A stretch of DNA of 64,000 nt. Source: Shewanella gaetbuli (GTDB taxonomy: Bacteria > Pseudomonadota > Gammaproteobacteria > Enterobacterales > Shewanellaceae). The translations under genes were made by a program, and so were the position numbers. Numbering within the stretch: the stretch's first letter is position 1; every line of letters starts with the position of its first letter. Positions 28,515-37,666 of this stretch are shown here, one piece after another. The DNA lies in NCBI RefSeq assembly GCF_023284065.1, contig NZ_JAKIKP010000010.1:1-64000 (forward strand), written 5' to 3'. The notes beneath the pieces are model-generated. The model searched no databases, had not been told where the DNA came from, and saw only the letters and a list, made by a program, of their open reading frames with translations.

Positions 28515-31100
28515 ATGGCTAAAGCAAGAAGTATTGAAGAGCAAGTAGAGGATATAGCCAAGAAGCAACTTGACGATATAGGTTATTTTACTAAAACAGA
28601 AGACATTAATAGTGAAATTGACAATGCTTTAATGGCTGGACCTAGTAAAAGTGGTGGTTCTGGTCGTAACTTTCCTGATATAAAACTATTAATTGATTTT
28701 GGTGACTTAAACAAAATACCAGTCATGATTGAGGTTAAAGGTAGTAAAGGAAAGTTAATTAAAACTGATAAAGATGGTGGAATAGAAAATAAAAAGAAAG
28801 ATATGACACCTAATTTTAGTAACATTCAGGGATATGCCGTTAATGGTGCTGTTCATTATGCAGAAACAATAATTTCTTTTTCAAAATCTTTTAAAGAAGT
28901 AATAGCTATAGGCATAAATGGATATCAAAGGGAGGGGGAAGGAATAGTTACAGAGTATGGTGTCTATTATTTATCATCCGAGAACTTAGGTATTCCAAAA
29001 AAAATTGCAGATTATTCAGATCTAAGTTTTCTTAATGAAGAAAACTTAGATGATTTAAAAAGTAAAATTGAGAATATTGGCTTATCAGAGGATGAAATTG
29101 AAGCAAAAGCGTTTGAGTATGAAAATCAGATCGAAACCAAGCTAAAGGCTCTTAACCAAGTAATGCAAGATGATCTTCAGGTGTCGGTTGGCTCAAGAGT
29201 TGAGATTGTCGCTGGTTTGATAATGGCAGGATTAGGGGTAAAAGATGTAATCTCTCCACTTCAAATTACAGAGCTTAAAGGTGAAAAGGGGAGTAAGACG
29301 CATGATGGGTGTGTCATTATTAATAAGATTGATTCTTTTCTAGAGGAAAGAAAGCTTCCTGTTGAAAAGAAAGATATGATAATTAATGATTTGTCACGAG
29401 TATTTATCTATTCAAAATTGTGGGAGCCCAAAAATGGTGAAAGCAAGCTAAAACGCATTTATATAAGAGTATATGAAGATATTATACCAATATTTAATAC
29501 TGCAAGGCATTTGGATTTTACTGGGAAATTATTCAATGTATTAAATGAATGGGTTGATATTCCTGATAGTGATAAAAATGATGTTGTACTTACTCCTAGG
29601 TATATAACTCAACTCATGGCTAAATTAGCTTTAGTGAATAAAGATAGTTATGTGTGGGATTATGCGACTGGATCAGCTGGTTTTTTAATTTCATCAATGA
29701 AACTAATGATTCAAGATGCACAAGAAAGAATTAAAAGTAAAGCAGAGTTAGATAAAAAAGTTGGACAAATAAAGTCCAAACAACTATTAGGAATAGAGAA
29801 GCGCTCAGACATTTATATGCTTGCAGTTCTTAATATGATTTTAATGGGAGATGGTTCTTCTAATATTCTGCATAAGGATAGTCTTAAATATCGAGGAATA
29901 TATGAACAAGGTACCGAAAAAGACACCAAGTTCCCTGCAAATGTTTTCCTGCTTAACCCCCCTTACTCTACAGAAGGAAAGGGATTTATATTTGTAAAAA
30001 AAGCACTTAATAGCATGACTTCAGGTAGGGCTGTAGTGCTGATACAGGAGAATGCTGGCGGAGGATATGGCTTACCTTATACAAAAGAAATATTGGAAAA
30101 AAATACACTAGTGGCAAGTGTTAAGCTCGCTGACATTTTTAAAGGAAAAGCAGCAGTACAAACAGCAATATATGTATTTGATGTAGGCATTCCACATAAT
30201 ACAAAGAAAATAGTAAAGTTTATCGATTTTACTAATGACGGTTACCTAAGGTTAAACAAGAAAAAGTCTAACCAAAGTAGGAACTTAAGAGATACTGGTA
30301 ATGCTATTGAAAAGTATGAGGAAGTTGCTAATTTAGTTTTGTTTGGAGCATCTTATTTGAACTTATTAGATAAGACTGAATATATCGAAGATACCATATC
30401 GCTTAATGGTGATGATTGGACTTTTAGCCAACACGTAATTCATGACAGCAAACCAGATCTTTCAGATTTTGAAAAATGCATAGGTAATTTTCTTTCATGG
30501 AAGATTAACCAAATGATAATGGGTAAAATCATCAAACAAAAAGTCGATATATCACGCTTAACCGCACAAGAAAATGAAGCTATTAAGGCTATAAGTACTG
30601 ACAATTTAAAGTATTGTGATGTTGAAGTTAAAAAGCTTTTTGAAGTTAAGCCCACTAAAACTTATGGTTTAACAAACCCCGACCTTTATCGAATAAAAGG
30701 TACTACGCCTGTATTGTCTAATGCTTCAGTAAATAATGGCATTGGTGGCTATAACGGAATGGATACCAATGAAAAAGGTGGGATATTAACTTTTAGTGAT
30801 ACAACTATTGGTGCAGAAACCATATTTTACCAACCATTTGATTTTATTGGTTATTCTCATGTGCAAGGTATGTATCCCTTAGATGAGGAAAAATGGACGG
30901 AAGATTCACTTCTTTATTTTGTTGTTGCTCTAAAAAAAGCTTCAGGTGATCAATTCGATTTTAATAACAAGTTTACAAGGCAAATCGTTAATAAGATCAA
31001 AGTTAAACTTCCTATTAATAACAAAGGTGAAATTGATTTTGTAATGATGGAAAACCTAGTAAGAGCAATTAAAAAAGATTCGCTCAAAGGTATTGTGTAG
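28515..31100 (+). CDS. single-chain restriction-modification enzyme (Type IIG-like: nuclease + N6-adenine methyltransferase + target recognition domain)
   Basis: 861 residues. The N-terminal PD-(D/E)xK nuclease-like segment has P54-D55 and E73-V-K75 (VMIEVKGSKGK). A helical linker spans about 155-340. The HsdM-like N6-adenine methyltransferase has a variant motif I, DYATGSAGF (near 382), and motif IV LLNPPYSTEG (near 480). A C-terminal HsdS-like specificity region covers about 640-861 (GTTPVLSNASVNNGIGGYNG). All three activities in one chain is the Type IIG/BcgI-like plan; no separate HsdR or HsdS is nearby. It should methylate self DNA and cut unmodified phage DNA. AGAGA precedes the ATG. 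The AT-rich codon use differs from the core genes. It is bounded by attC-type sites at 28422 and 31196, so it is a gene cassette. Confidence 0.82.
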   Translation: MAKARSIEEQVEDIAKKQLDDIGYFTKTEDINSEIDNALMAGPSKSGGSGRNFPDIKLLIDFGDLNKIPVMIEVKGSKGKLIKTDKDGGIENKKKDMTPNFSNIQGYAVNGAVHYAETIISFSKSFKEVIAIGINGYQREGEGIVTEYGVYYLSSENLGIPKKIADYSDLSFLNEENLDDLKSKIENIGLSEDEIEAKAFEYENQIETKLKALNQVMQDDLQVSVGSRVEIVAGLIMAGLGVKDVISPLQITELKGEKGSKTHDGCVIINKIDSFLEERKLPVEKKDMIINDLSRVFIYSKLWEPKNGESKLKRIYIRVYEDIIPIFNTARHLDFTGKLFNVLNEWVDIPDSDKNDVVLTPRYITQLMAKLALVNKDSYVWDYATGSAGFLISSMKLMIQDAQERIKSKAELDKKVGQIKSKQLLGIEKRSDIYMLAVLNMILMGDGSSNILHKDSLKYRGIYEQGTEKDTKFPANVFLLNPPYSTEGKGFIFVKKALNSMTSGRAVVLIQENAGGGYGLPYTKEILEKNTLVASVKLADIFKGKAAVQTAIYVFDVGIPHNTKKIVKFIDFTNDGYLRLNKKKSNQSRNLRDTGNAIEKYEEVANLVLFGASYLNLLDKTEYIEDTISLNGDDWTFSQHVIHDSKPDLSDFEKCIGNFLSWKINQMIMGKIIKQKVDISRLTAQENEAIKAISTDNLKYCDVEVKKLFEVKPTKTYGLTNPDLYRIKGTTPVLSNASVNNGIGGYNGMDTNEKGGILTFSDTTIGAETIFYQPFDFIGYSHVQGMYPLDEEKWTEDSLLYFVVALKKASGDQFDFNNKFTRQIVNKIKVKLPINNKGEIDFVMMENLVRAIKKDSLKGIV

Positions 31101-31104
31101 AGAT

Positions 31105-31202
31105 GCGTATCAAGTCGTTTAAAAGGACAAAAACAGTTGGTTTTGCTCCTTCGTTGCTTATTTTAGCCAACTATTTTGTTGCCTGTTAACAGGGTGTTAA
31201 TC
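31105..31202 (+). repeat. attC site of cassette 2 (restriction-modification cassette)
   Basis: It begins GCGTATCAAGTCGTTTAAAAG five bases after the RM stop codon. It contains the inner stem ACAGTTGGTTTTG...TAGCCAACT and ends at the core GTTAATC (31196-31202). The GCGTAT at its 5' end complements the cassette start GTTATACGC (28422-28430), with decay in the AAC. The length (98 bp) and internal pattern suit chromosomal-integron attC sites. Confidence 0.75.
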
Positions 31203-31330
31203 ATTGACAACCTACTCAATAAATACTTAAATATCATATATCGACTACGAATGTTCACTACCTGAAACGTGATTTTTCGATTAGTTATTGATTTTAATGT
31301 ATTTTAAATTTTATTTATGGCGAAGTTCTG
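31203..31330. other. conserved right-end sequence of element 1
   Basis: ATTGACAACCT ... GACTACGAATGTTCACTACCTGAAA...GTGATTTTTCGATTAG up to the attachment repeat is nearly identical to 42621-42745 at the right end of element 2. It is short, AT-rich and has no gene. It is likely the integrase-binding arm next to attR. Confidence 0.7.
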
Positions 31331-31360
31331 GGGTTCAAATCCCTATCTCTCCGCCATATT
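31331..31360 (+). repeat. attR: 30-bp repeat of the tRNA-Ser 3' end (element 1)
   Basis: Exact copy of tRNA-Ser 25562-25591 (GGGTTCAAATCCCTATCTCT onward through the CCA and ATATT). It is followed by the same type of terminator hairpin (31370-31400, AAAAGCCGTTGAT/ATCAACGGCTTTTTTT) that follows the tRNA. It marks the right limit of the 5.8-kb element. Confidence 0.88.
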
Positions 31361-31443
31361 AAATACGAGAAAAGCCGTTGATTATCAACGGCTTTTTTTG
31401 TTTTTGATTTCAAAAAGGCTTTCTGAGAGGATTGACTCAGACA

Positions 31444-31568
31444 ATGTACCTGCATTTTACATGAGCAGAGCCCTCAATACTGTGTATTTCACACGTATCT
31501 GTTTAGCCAAGTCACTTCGTGATAAAGGCTTTCCTTTTGATGTTAAAGCGCATTACTCGTTGCAATAG
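31444..31568 (+). pseudogene. decayed N-terminus of an older DUF6538-type integrase
   Basis: After attR1 and its terminator, ATGTACCTGC matches the integrase start MYL. One frame later the sequence reads RALNTVYFTRICLAKSLRDKG and FDVKAHYSLQ before a stop, aligning with RATNCTYYTRMVLPTYLRDKG of the intact integrases. The rest of the gene is gone. It shows that an earlier element used the same tRNA site. Confidence 0.75.
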
Positions 31569-32014
31569 AATACTTTATTGAATCAGGAACATTAACTTTG
31601 TAAGGGACTCTATATTGCATAATTGTCTTTCAAATTCCTGTTGCAGTCCTTGCGATTCGGCACTGGATGAGATTAATTAAATATTCTTTTATAAATTAAT
31701 TATTTTGAATCCAAAGCCTCGCTAGTCGGGGCTAGAGTTAAACCAACGCAGCAATATATTTGCTCTCAAATCTAAGGCAATGGAAGCCTGTTTTATTGTG
31801 CTCTATGAAAATACTCGTTTGGCACCAAATTCAATTGAGTGAACTGATCAGGACTGACGCCGTGGCAATTCAGATTGATGTTTCGTTGGTAAATCATTGG
31901 CGGAATACTGGTAATGTTTCATCGGAAGCGTGGAAGCTTTGTTGTGGACAATGGGTAAAGCAGGTGAGGAATATACAGTATTTATTAAACACTCCCTATT
32001 GCTAGTCGCTCACT
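31569..32014. other. decayed accessory DNA, no intact gene
   Basis: Short broken frames only. The stretch lies between the integrase fossil and an IS3 remnant. I cannot assign any of it. Confidence 0.4.
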
Positions 32015-32119
32015 ACAATTGAAGAATATAATTATGATCGGCCACATGAATCTCTGAATGATCTACCGCCCAAGCATTATGAACGGTTAAATGATGAAAA
32101 CTCTCAAAAATATGATTGA
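32015..32119 (+). pseudogene. IS3-family transposase (OrfB) C-terminal remnant
   Basis: The frame reads TIEEYNYDRPHESLNDLPPKHY before its stop, the usual C-terminal end of IS3-group DDE transposases. An in-frame stop lies just upstream and no inverted repeats or OrfA are visible, so only about 35 codons survive. Confidence 0.75.
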
Positions 32120-32300
32120 TATAAGGGATGATGACAGTCTGTATTCATTGTCCACTAGCCATTTTTGTTTTTTGTGCAGTCAATATAATTACAGAGTTTT
32201 TAGCTATGACAAATGTGATTAAGGTGATAGGAACAATGTGTTTTTAAATTCCATAAAAACTCATTGTTAATTAGTTAAGAATAAATTTTTATGCTTGGGT

Positions 32301-32585
32301 TTAATTATAATAAGCGGCTTCATGAGCTCGCTGATGAGCCGAACACAAGGTGCCATAACAAATGCAAACGTGTTGATAAGGTATTTTGGGTTTAAAACTA
32401 AATATTTGACCTTTTAAGCTTATAAAATATGTGACCACATGATTATGATTTTGTTGGTGCATTAAACTTGCGGTGCAAATGGGTAACATCGACTTATTAT
32501 TGGTACCTTTTTGCAACAACGCTGTGTAAGTAACTGTTTTTTTTGTGGCTTTAAGCTTAACGGTGCGCAAACAATTTTCACACAT
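32301..32585 (-). CDS. possible small Cys/His-rich protein
   Basis: 94 residues, MCENCLRTVKLKATKK..., with CxxC near the start and CICYGTLCSAHQRAH near the end. I do not recognise it. No Shine-Dalgarno sequence precedes the ATG, though TGTGATCAAAATCAACTTACACA-like dyad sequence lies about 35-60 bp upstream. It sits in a decayed region and could be chance. Confidence 0.28.
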   Translation of the reverse strand: MCENCLRTVKLKATKKTVTYTALLQKGTNNKSMLPICTASLMHQQNHNHVVTYFISLKGQIFSFKPKIPYQHVCICYGTLCSAHQRAHEAAYYN

Positions 32586-32709
32586 TATTCAATTTGTTAA
32601 TTCCACAAATTAATTATTGTGTAAGTTGATTTTGATCACATATATTCTTCCTCGTTCTTAGTGTTGAACAAAATAATTAAATAAAAATAATGATTTAAAA
32701 GGAAGTTAT

Positions 32710-32763
32710 ATGAAAGTCACAGTTGCTGTTCTTACTGCGGGTCTAATGTTGTCACCTTTCTAA
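32710..32763 (+). pseudogene. truncated exported-protein start
   Basis: AGGAAG followed by ATG encodes MKVTVAVLTAGLMLSPF and then a stop. This is the n- and h-region of a signal peptide without the rest of a protein, so probably a gene remnant; a leader peptide is possible. The promoter region upstream (32630-32660) has TTGATTTTGATCACA, a weak CRP/FNR-like half site. Confidence 0.4.
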
Positions 32764-32892
32764 ATGTTTAAGATTTTAATTCAGACTAAACAGGTTTATT
32801 TGCTTGAGGGCTAGGTTGCTAAATTTGCTTTTAAAAAACGCAAGTTTTTGGCCTTAGTTCATCTAGTTTTGTGCATTCAATTAAGGAAATTT

Positions 32893-33720
32893 ATGAAAGC
32901 GTTATTCGTTAGCTTTGTGGTATTTTTGTTGTCAGCTTGCTCTGAGAATGATTCTGGTGAAAAGTATTGGTACAGTGACATAGAATTCGAGCACCCTGCA
33001 ATGAAGAAATGCTTAATCGGTTGGATTCATGAGTATGGCTATGAAAAAGTTGAAGATGTTACTGAACTCTTTTGCTCAAGAAATGGTATTGACTCCATAG
33101 CCGGTATTGAACAGCTATATAATCTTAAAGAGTTTGGCTTGTCATATGTTGCATTAACGGAGTTAGCTCTTCCGGGTAACCCAAATTTAGAGTCGATAAA
33201 TATTCGCTTTAGCCCATATTTAAAATCTGTGGATTTATCTCATAATCAACAATTGAAAGTAATTTTTTTAAATTATAATGCAATTGAACATGTAAATTTG
33301 TCTAACTTGCCAGATTTGAGAGTGGTCGATCTAACGACTAACATGTTGAAAGAAATCTCTCTTAGTGGAACGGATGTTCAGCATCTTAACTTAAGTGGAA
33401 ATTTGCTAGAAGAGCTTCATTTTGATGGTGTTAGAAATATTAGTGATTTACGAGTTGATGGGAATCCTTTAGTAAAATTAGAACTCAGTAATTTATTTGA
33501 ATTGACATCACTCTTTATGAGGGATACAGACATTTCAGAACTTGACCTAACAAATAATTATGAGTTGAGTGGTTTGGTTGCTAATAACAGTAATATTACT
33601 TCAATCAGATTCGATAGCAATCCCAAAATGAATGCAGTGCATTTATTAGATAACCCCCTAGATGAAAATACCATTAAATATTTAGATACCATAGATTGGA
33701 TACCTATTCTTCATTATTAA
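32893..33720 (+). CDS. leucine-rich-repeat lipoprotein
   Basis: 275 residues from the ATG at 32893. It has a lipoprotein signal MKALFVSFVVFLLSAC with lipobox LSAC, so it is anchored in an outer or inner membrane. Residues about 60-265 form irregular leucine-rich repeats of about 21-24 residues (LKEFGLSYVALTELALPGNP, LRVVDLTTNMLKEISLSG). There are no catalytic motifs; a ligand-binding or adhesion role is likely. The start at 32893 was chosen over 32848 because it opens the lipoprotein signal and has AAGGAAA upstream. It lies between the two tRNA-Ser elements and its codon use is AT-rich, so it may be acquired. Confidence 0.72.
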   Translation: MKALFVSFVVFLLSACSENDSGEKYWYSDIEFEHPAMKKCLIGWIHEYGYEKVEDVTELFCSRNGIDSIAGIEQLYNLKEFGLSYVALTELALPGNPNLESINIRFSPYLKSVDLSHNQQLKVIFLNYNAIEHVNLSNLPDLRVVDLTTNMLKEISLSGTDVQHLNLSGNLLEELHFDGVRNISDLRVDGNPLVKLELSNLFELTSLFMRDTDISELDLTNNYELSGLVANNSNITSIRFDSNPKMNAVHLLDNPLDENTIKYLDTIDWIPILHY

Positions 33721-34211
33721 AATTAAATATATTTAAAATTGTACTTGTTGATGCAATTTGAGGGGGAAAGCTTATAGTTTCTATTACTTCCCCCTCAACA
33801 ACCTGATTTATCTTAGTGTAAGGCGTAAAGAACTTATTAATCATGGTGTTACGTTATTGGCGTTAAACAGATTTAGTTATAGTTTTCGCCTTTGGATGTC
33901 TAATGACGCTGTTTTAAATCCAACTATAAAATTATCAAAGAGTTCTTGAGCTGCCACCTGTCCTATATGTCTTGTTAAATAGAAAATCTATCATGAGGTT
34001 ATTTTAAAAAGTTTAAAATACTCACATCTTATCAATAAACCCATTAAATTCGGCTTGAAGGTCGGAAGTTAGTACCGTTCGACCTGCTTGAGAGCCTTTT
34101 TCGGAAAATACTAAATTACATTAAATATTAATTCCTATTCAACGACTTGGCATGTAATGTAAACATAAGTTAATGTTGAATGATATTCTGAGTAAAAGGT
34201 GGGATGAGTTA
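33721..34211. other. intergenic DNA, nothing recognised
   Basis: AT-rich stretch between the LRR lipoprotein and the antiporter. The only open frames are short and lack start signals or family features. Confidence 0.5.
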
Positions 34212-35405
34212 ATGTATATCGAATTAGCGATTTTAGCTGCGTTTACCCTGTGTTATAGCCTTGTGGCGGGGCGGTTTGAGCGCTCAATGATCTCAGGGCC
34301 TATGGTGTTTGTGGTTGTGGGTTTTGTATTGGGGCCTTCTGTTTTAAACTGGATTGGTCAAGGTATGGATGGTATGGCGATTCGTATTTTTGCAGATATT
34401 ACTTTGGCCATCGTATTATTTTGTGATGCATCAAATTCTAACCTTAAGGTACTGAAAAATCATATTAATTTGCCTACGCGAATGTTGTTATATGGGCTAC
34501 CGGGTTCCATTATGCTGGGTTTTGCGGTGGGGTATTTATTATTTCCTGATCTCACTATATTTGAAATAGCCGCGTTAGCTACGATGTTAGCGGCAACCGA
34601 TGCTGCGTTAGGTAAAGCGGTGGTTTCAAGCCCGGTTGTACCTGCTAAATTACGTGAAGGGCTAAATATTGAAAGCGGATTAAACGACGGTATTTGTGTG
34701 CCTATTTTATTGGTGTTTCTTGCTCTTGCTGCAGGGAGTGTCGCAGAAGGTGAAGTATCTGAACTTGCAGTGCACTTTTTGGTTGAAGAACTAGGTATAG
34801 GCCTAGCGGTAGGCTTAGGCGTAACGTTTATTGGTGTTAAGTTAATTAAATGGAGCCATAGTAAAGGGTGGATTACTGATGTATGGAGCCAAAATATTGT
34901 ATTGAGTTTGGCGCTTTCAGCTTTTGCGTTATCACAGGAGTTGGGTGGTAGTGGTTATATTGCTGCATTTTCTGGTGGTTTATTGTTTGGTTATTTGTGC
35001 CAAGAACATAAGCATAAGCTTTTGCTTCCTACCGAAGGCATTGGCGAGATTATGGCATTGTTAACCTGGTTCTTATTCGGCGCTTTAATTATCGGCAAAG
35101 CATTTCATGAGTTCACTTGGACCATGTTAATTTATGCTCTTTTAAGCTTAACCATTATCCGTATGTTACCTATTTTTTTAGTGTTGGGTAAGAAAGGGGG
35201 CAACGTGTCATCTAGGTTGTTTTTAGGTTGGTTTGGCCCTAGAGGACTGGCATCAATTGTATTTGTGATTATTATGCTGGATAAAGACTTGCCAGGCGGC
35301 GAGTTTATTGCAATGACGGTAATGTGTACCGTATTTATTAGCCTGATTGCTCATGGTATGTCAGCACAGCCGCTGGCAAAATGGATTAGTAAACGGGCTG
35401 ATTAA
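34212..35405 (+). CDS. CPA1-type Na+/H+ (cation/proton) antiporter
   Basis: 397 residues with about twelve hydrophobic segments and no large cytoplasmic tail. Family features are an unwound-helix region GPMVFVVVGFVLGPS, the ATDAALGKAVVSSPVVP segment with the ion-binding acidic residue, and ESGLNDGICVPILLV with a conserved aspartate. It exchanges Na+ (or K+) for protons at the inner membrane. The ATG at 34212 (MYIELAILAAF) was preferred over 34173 because GGTGGGATGAG lies just before it. It ends in an inverted repeat shared with the convergent S9 gene. Confidence 0.85.
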   Translation: MYIELAILAAFTLCYSLVAGRFERSMISGPMVFVVVGFVLGPSVLNWIGQGMDGMAIRIFADITLAIVLFCDASNSNLKVLKNHINLPTRMLLYGLPGSIMLGFAVGYLLFPDLTIFEIAALATMLAATDAALGKAVVSSPVVPAKLREGLNIESGLNDGICVPILLVFLALAAGSVAEGEVSELAVHFLVEELGIGLAVGLGVTFIGVKLIKWSHSKGWITDVWSQNIVLSLALSAFALSQELGGSGYIAAFSGGLLFGYLCQEHKHKLLLPTEGIGEIMALLTWFLFGALIIGKAFHEFTWTMLIYALLSLTIIRMLPIFLVLGKKGGNVSSRLFLGWFGPRGLASIVFVIIMLDKDLPGGEFIAMTVMCTVFISLIAHGMSAQPLAKWISKRAD

Positions 35406-35415
35406 CCATAAAATA

Positions 35416-35441
35416 AGAGTTGAGAGAGGATCTCAACTCTT
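35416..35441. terminator. hairpin between convergent antiporter and S9 peptidase genes
   Basis: Stem AGAGTTGAGA/TCTCAACTCT with TAATA to the right and TTATTTTA (minus strand) to the left. U-tracts are weak on both sides. Confidence 0.5.
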
Positions 35442-35518
35442 AATACATCATAAATTTAACTGTTTACCTTTAAGCCTGTTGTGCCAGAATGAATTCGATT
35501 AAACCTGTTAACTTCACG

Positions 35519-37459
35519 TTATAAATGCTGTTCTAAAAATTTTGCTAATTCACGATAAAAGGTTATTCGATTTTCCAGCTTACTAATTTGATGGCCTTCA
35601 TCTGCGAACCTTAAATAAGTAACAGGGATATTTTTCTTCCTTAATGCTTGCACCATTTCATCTGACTCTGTCACTGGATCTCTAGGATCATTGACACCAT
35701 GCTGAAAAAACATTGGAGCGGTTATTTTATTCACCGTGTTAATTGGAGAGTTAGCTTCATAAAACTTCTGCCATTTTGTGTCACGAATGTCGCCATATTC
35801 AATAAGATCAGAAGCCTTAAGTGATGGATGAGCCGTTTGTAATGCTCTAACCCAGTTTGATACCCCCACGAATGAAGCTCCGGCTTTGAAGCTGTTTGAA
35901 TATAACCCCATTACAGCATTCACCATATAACCACCATACGAACCACCTATTGCTGCAGCACGTTTAGCATCAACTCTGTCGTCATTTTGAAGGTAATTTA
36001 GCGCATCTACTAAATCTCGAACACTGTCTAAACGCTTTTCTTGATTATCAAGGCGGGCATAAGTTTTACCGTAACCCGTTGACCCGCGGACATTTATATC
36101 AAGTACGGCAATACCTTTGCCTAATAAATATTGAGCCAATGGACGCCAACCTGCAACAGCTTGGGCGGTTGGACCACCATGAATGCTGACAACCAGCGGT
36201 GCTTTCGCCTTTGTTTTGTTGTGAGGAATATAAAGTAGCCCATGAATAGTCACCCCGTCCTGAGCAGTGAATGAAATGGCTTCAGCTTTAATCATTTCAT
36301 TAGCAGCAATGCCTGCCAGTTGCGATTGAATTAATATTGTTGATGACAGTGTGGTTAAATCTACAATATAAACCTCACTGGGTGATTGGTAACTACTGGC
36401 ATTGACCACAAGTTGATTATTGTTGTCACTACAGTCAAAGCCATAAGTTCCTGCCGGTAAGGGGATTTTTCGTTTATTACTGGGTTGCTGTAGGTTTTTC
36501 ACATATAGGTTATAAAAGCCGTTATCATTTTCAGTCCAAACAATAAATTGATCGTTACTGCAAACGGCTAGATTCTCAATTTCATGATCACTTTGTTCAA
36601 TAACGGTAGTATTTTTTGTTTTTACATCAACAAAAATAATGCGCTTTTTATCAACATCTAAGTTGGTTGAAGTATAAAAGCCGCTGCCTTTTTTATTCCA
36701 TTGAATACTGCCAAAATAGGCTGAAATATCAGGTTTGAACAACGTGGTGACTTCACTGGTATTGGTATTAAGTAAATAAAGGTTATTGGCATCTTCGCCT
36801 CGTACTTCCGACATAATGAAATTATTAGCTTTGGGCTGCCATGCACTGGGGTAAAAGCCAAACTCTGACTGGAACACTAATTTAGTCGAATTATTGTTGA
36901 AGTCGTATAGGTATAAGTCAAAATCTCGGCCATTTCGTTCTGTTGAGGCATAGCTAAACTTATCGCCTGACTCATTAAATGTTCCCATAACACGATAATC
37001 TTCAGAATGGGGCAAAATCACCGATTCTTGCTCGCCATCAATACTAATGAAATAGAAGGCTTCTTTTTCATCACCATCATTATCTGAACTGTACAGAATA
37101 TTTTGTCCATCAGGGTGCCATCGATAACTTTGAACACCATTACCAAAGGTTAACTGCTTAGTTAAACCCGTTTGTAATTGCTTTACCCACACTTGCGGTT
37201 GGCCGGTCACTCGGTCTATATAGGCAATATGAGACGCAGGTTTATTAATCGAAACCTGATAAACACCACGAGTGAGTAAAAAACGAGTGATATCAATAGG
37301 ACGTTGGCTTGCGGTACCAATCTTTAAAGGCACCGAATCTGGGGTGTCTTGTGGATATGGCCAAGGGTCTTTATTAGCTTCATTAGCCGATAACGAAGTG
37401 GTTCCAATCATTGATATTATAAAAATAAAATGATGGAATTTATTGTGCAGATAAAACAT
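35519..37459 (-). CDS. S9 family (prolyl oligopeptidase/acylaminoacyl-type) serine peptidase, exported
   Basis: 646 residues. A signal peptide (MFYLHNKFHHFIFIISMIGTTSLSA) is followed by a beta-propeller of TolB/WD40-like blades (e.g. QSYRWHPDGQNILYSSDNDGD) to about residue 390. The alpha/beta hydrolase domain has nucleophile GGSYGG (near 507), aspartate in HGVNDPRDPV (near 590) and histidine in DEGHQISK (near 622). It cleaves short peptides, probably in the periplasm, for peptide scavenging. The triad is complete. It is monocistronic and convergent with the antiporter. Confidence 0.9.
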   Translation of the reverse strand: MFYLHNKFHHFIFIISMIGTTSLSANEANKDPWPYPQDTPDSVPLKIGTASQRPIDITRFLLTRGVYQVSINKPASHIAYIDRVTGQPQVWVKQLQTGLTKQLTFGNGVQSYRWHPDGQNILYSSDNDGDEKEAFYFISIDGEQESVILPHSEDYRVMGTFNESGDKFSYASTERNGRDFDLYLYDFNNNSTKLVFQSEFGFYPSAWQPKANNFIMSEVRGEDANNLYLLNTNTSEVTTLFKPDISAYFGSIQWNKKGSGFYTSTNLDVDKKRIIFVDVKTKNTTVIEQSDHEIENLAVCSNDQFIVWTENDNGFYNLYVKNLQQPSNKRKIPLPAGTYGFDCSDNNNQLVVNASSYQSPSEVYIVDLTTLSSTILIQSQLAGIAANEMIKAEAISFTAQDGVTIHGLLYIPHNKTKAKAPLVVSIHGGPTAQAVAGWRPLAQYLLGKGIAVLDINVRGSTGYGKTYARLDNQEKRLDSVRDLVDALNYLQNDDRVDAKRAAAIGGSYGGYMVNAVMGLYSNSFKAGASFVGVSNWVRALQTAHPSLKASDLIEYGDIRDTKWQKFYEANSPINTVNKITAPMFFQHGVNDPRDPVTESDEMVQALRKKNIPVTYLRFADEGHQISKLENRITFYRELAKFLEQHL

Positions 37460-37666
37460 AAAAAATCCTTTTCAATGAGGAGCCGTAGCCATTTGGCAAT
37501 AACTATAGACCAGTAATATGATTTAGGCGTAAAAGGTTCTACCTAGCTAAAACATTCTATTAAACTATCATCGCTAAATATCAACGATATTTTGAATTTT
37601 TTATGTCATTTTGTTTGTGTAAAGGTATTGTTTTATCTTGGTGTTTTAGATCATTAGGGAGATTAG

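Noticed and set aside
31760..32005. 81-residue plus-strand open frame before the IS3 remnant
   Set aside because: No RBS and no similarity I can recognise; probably chance within decayed DNA.
33758..33949. 63-residue plus-strand open frame between the LRR lipoprotein and the antiporter
   Set aside because: No start signal and no family features.
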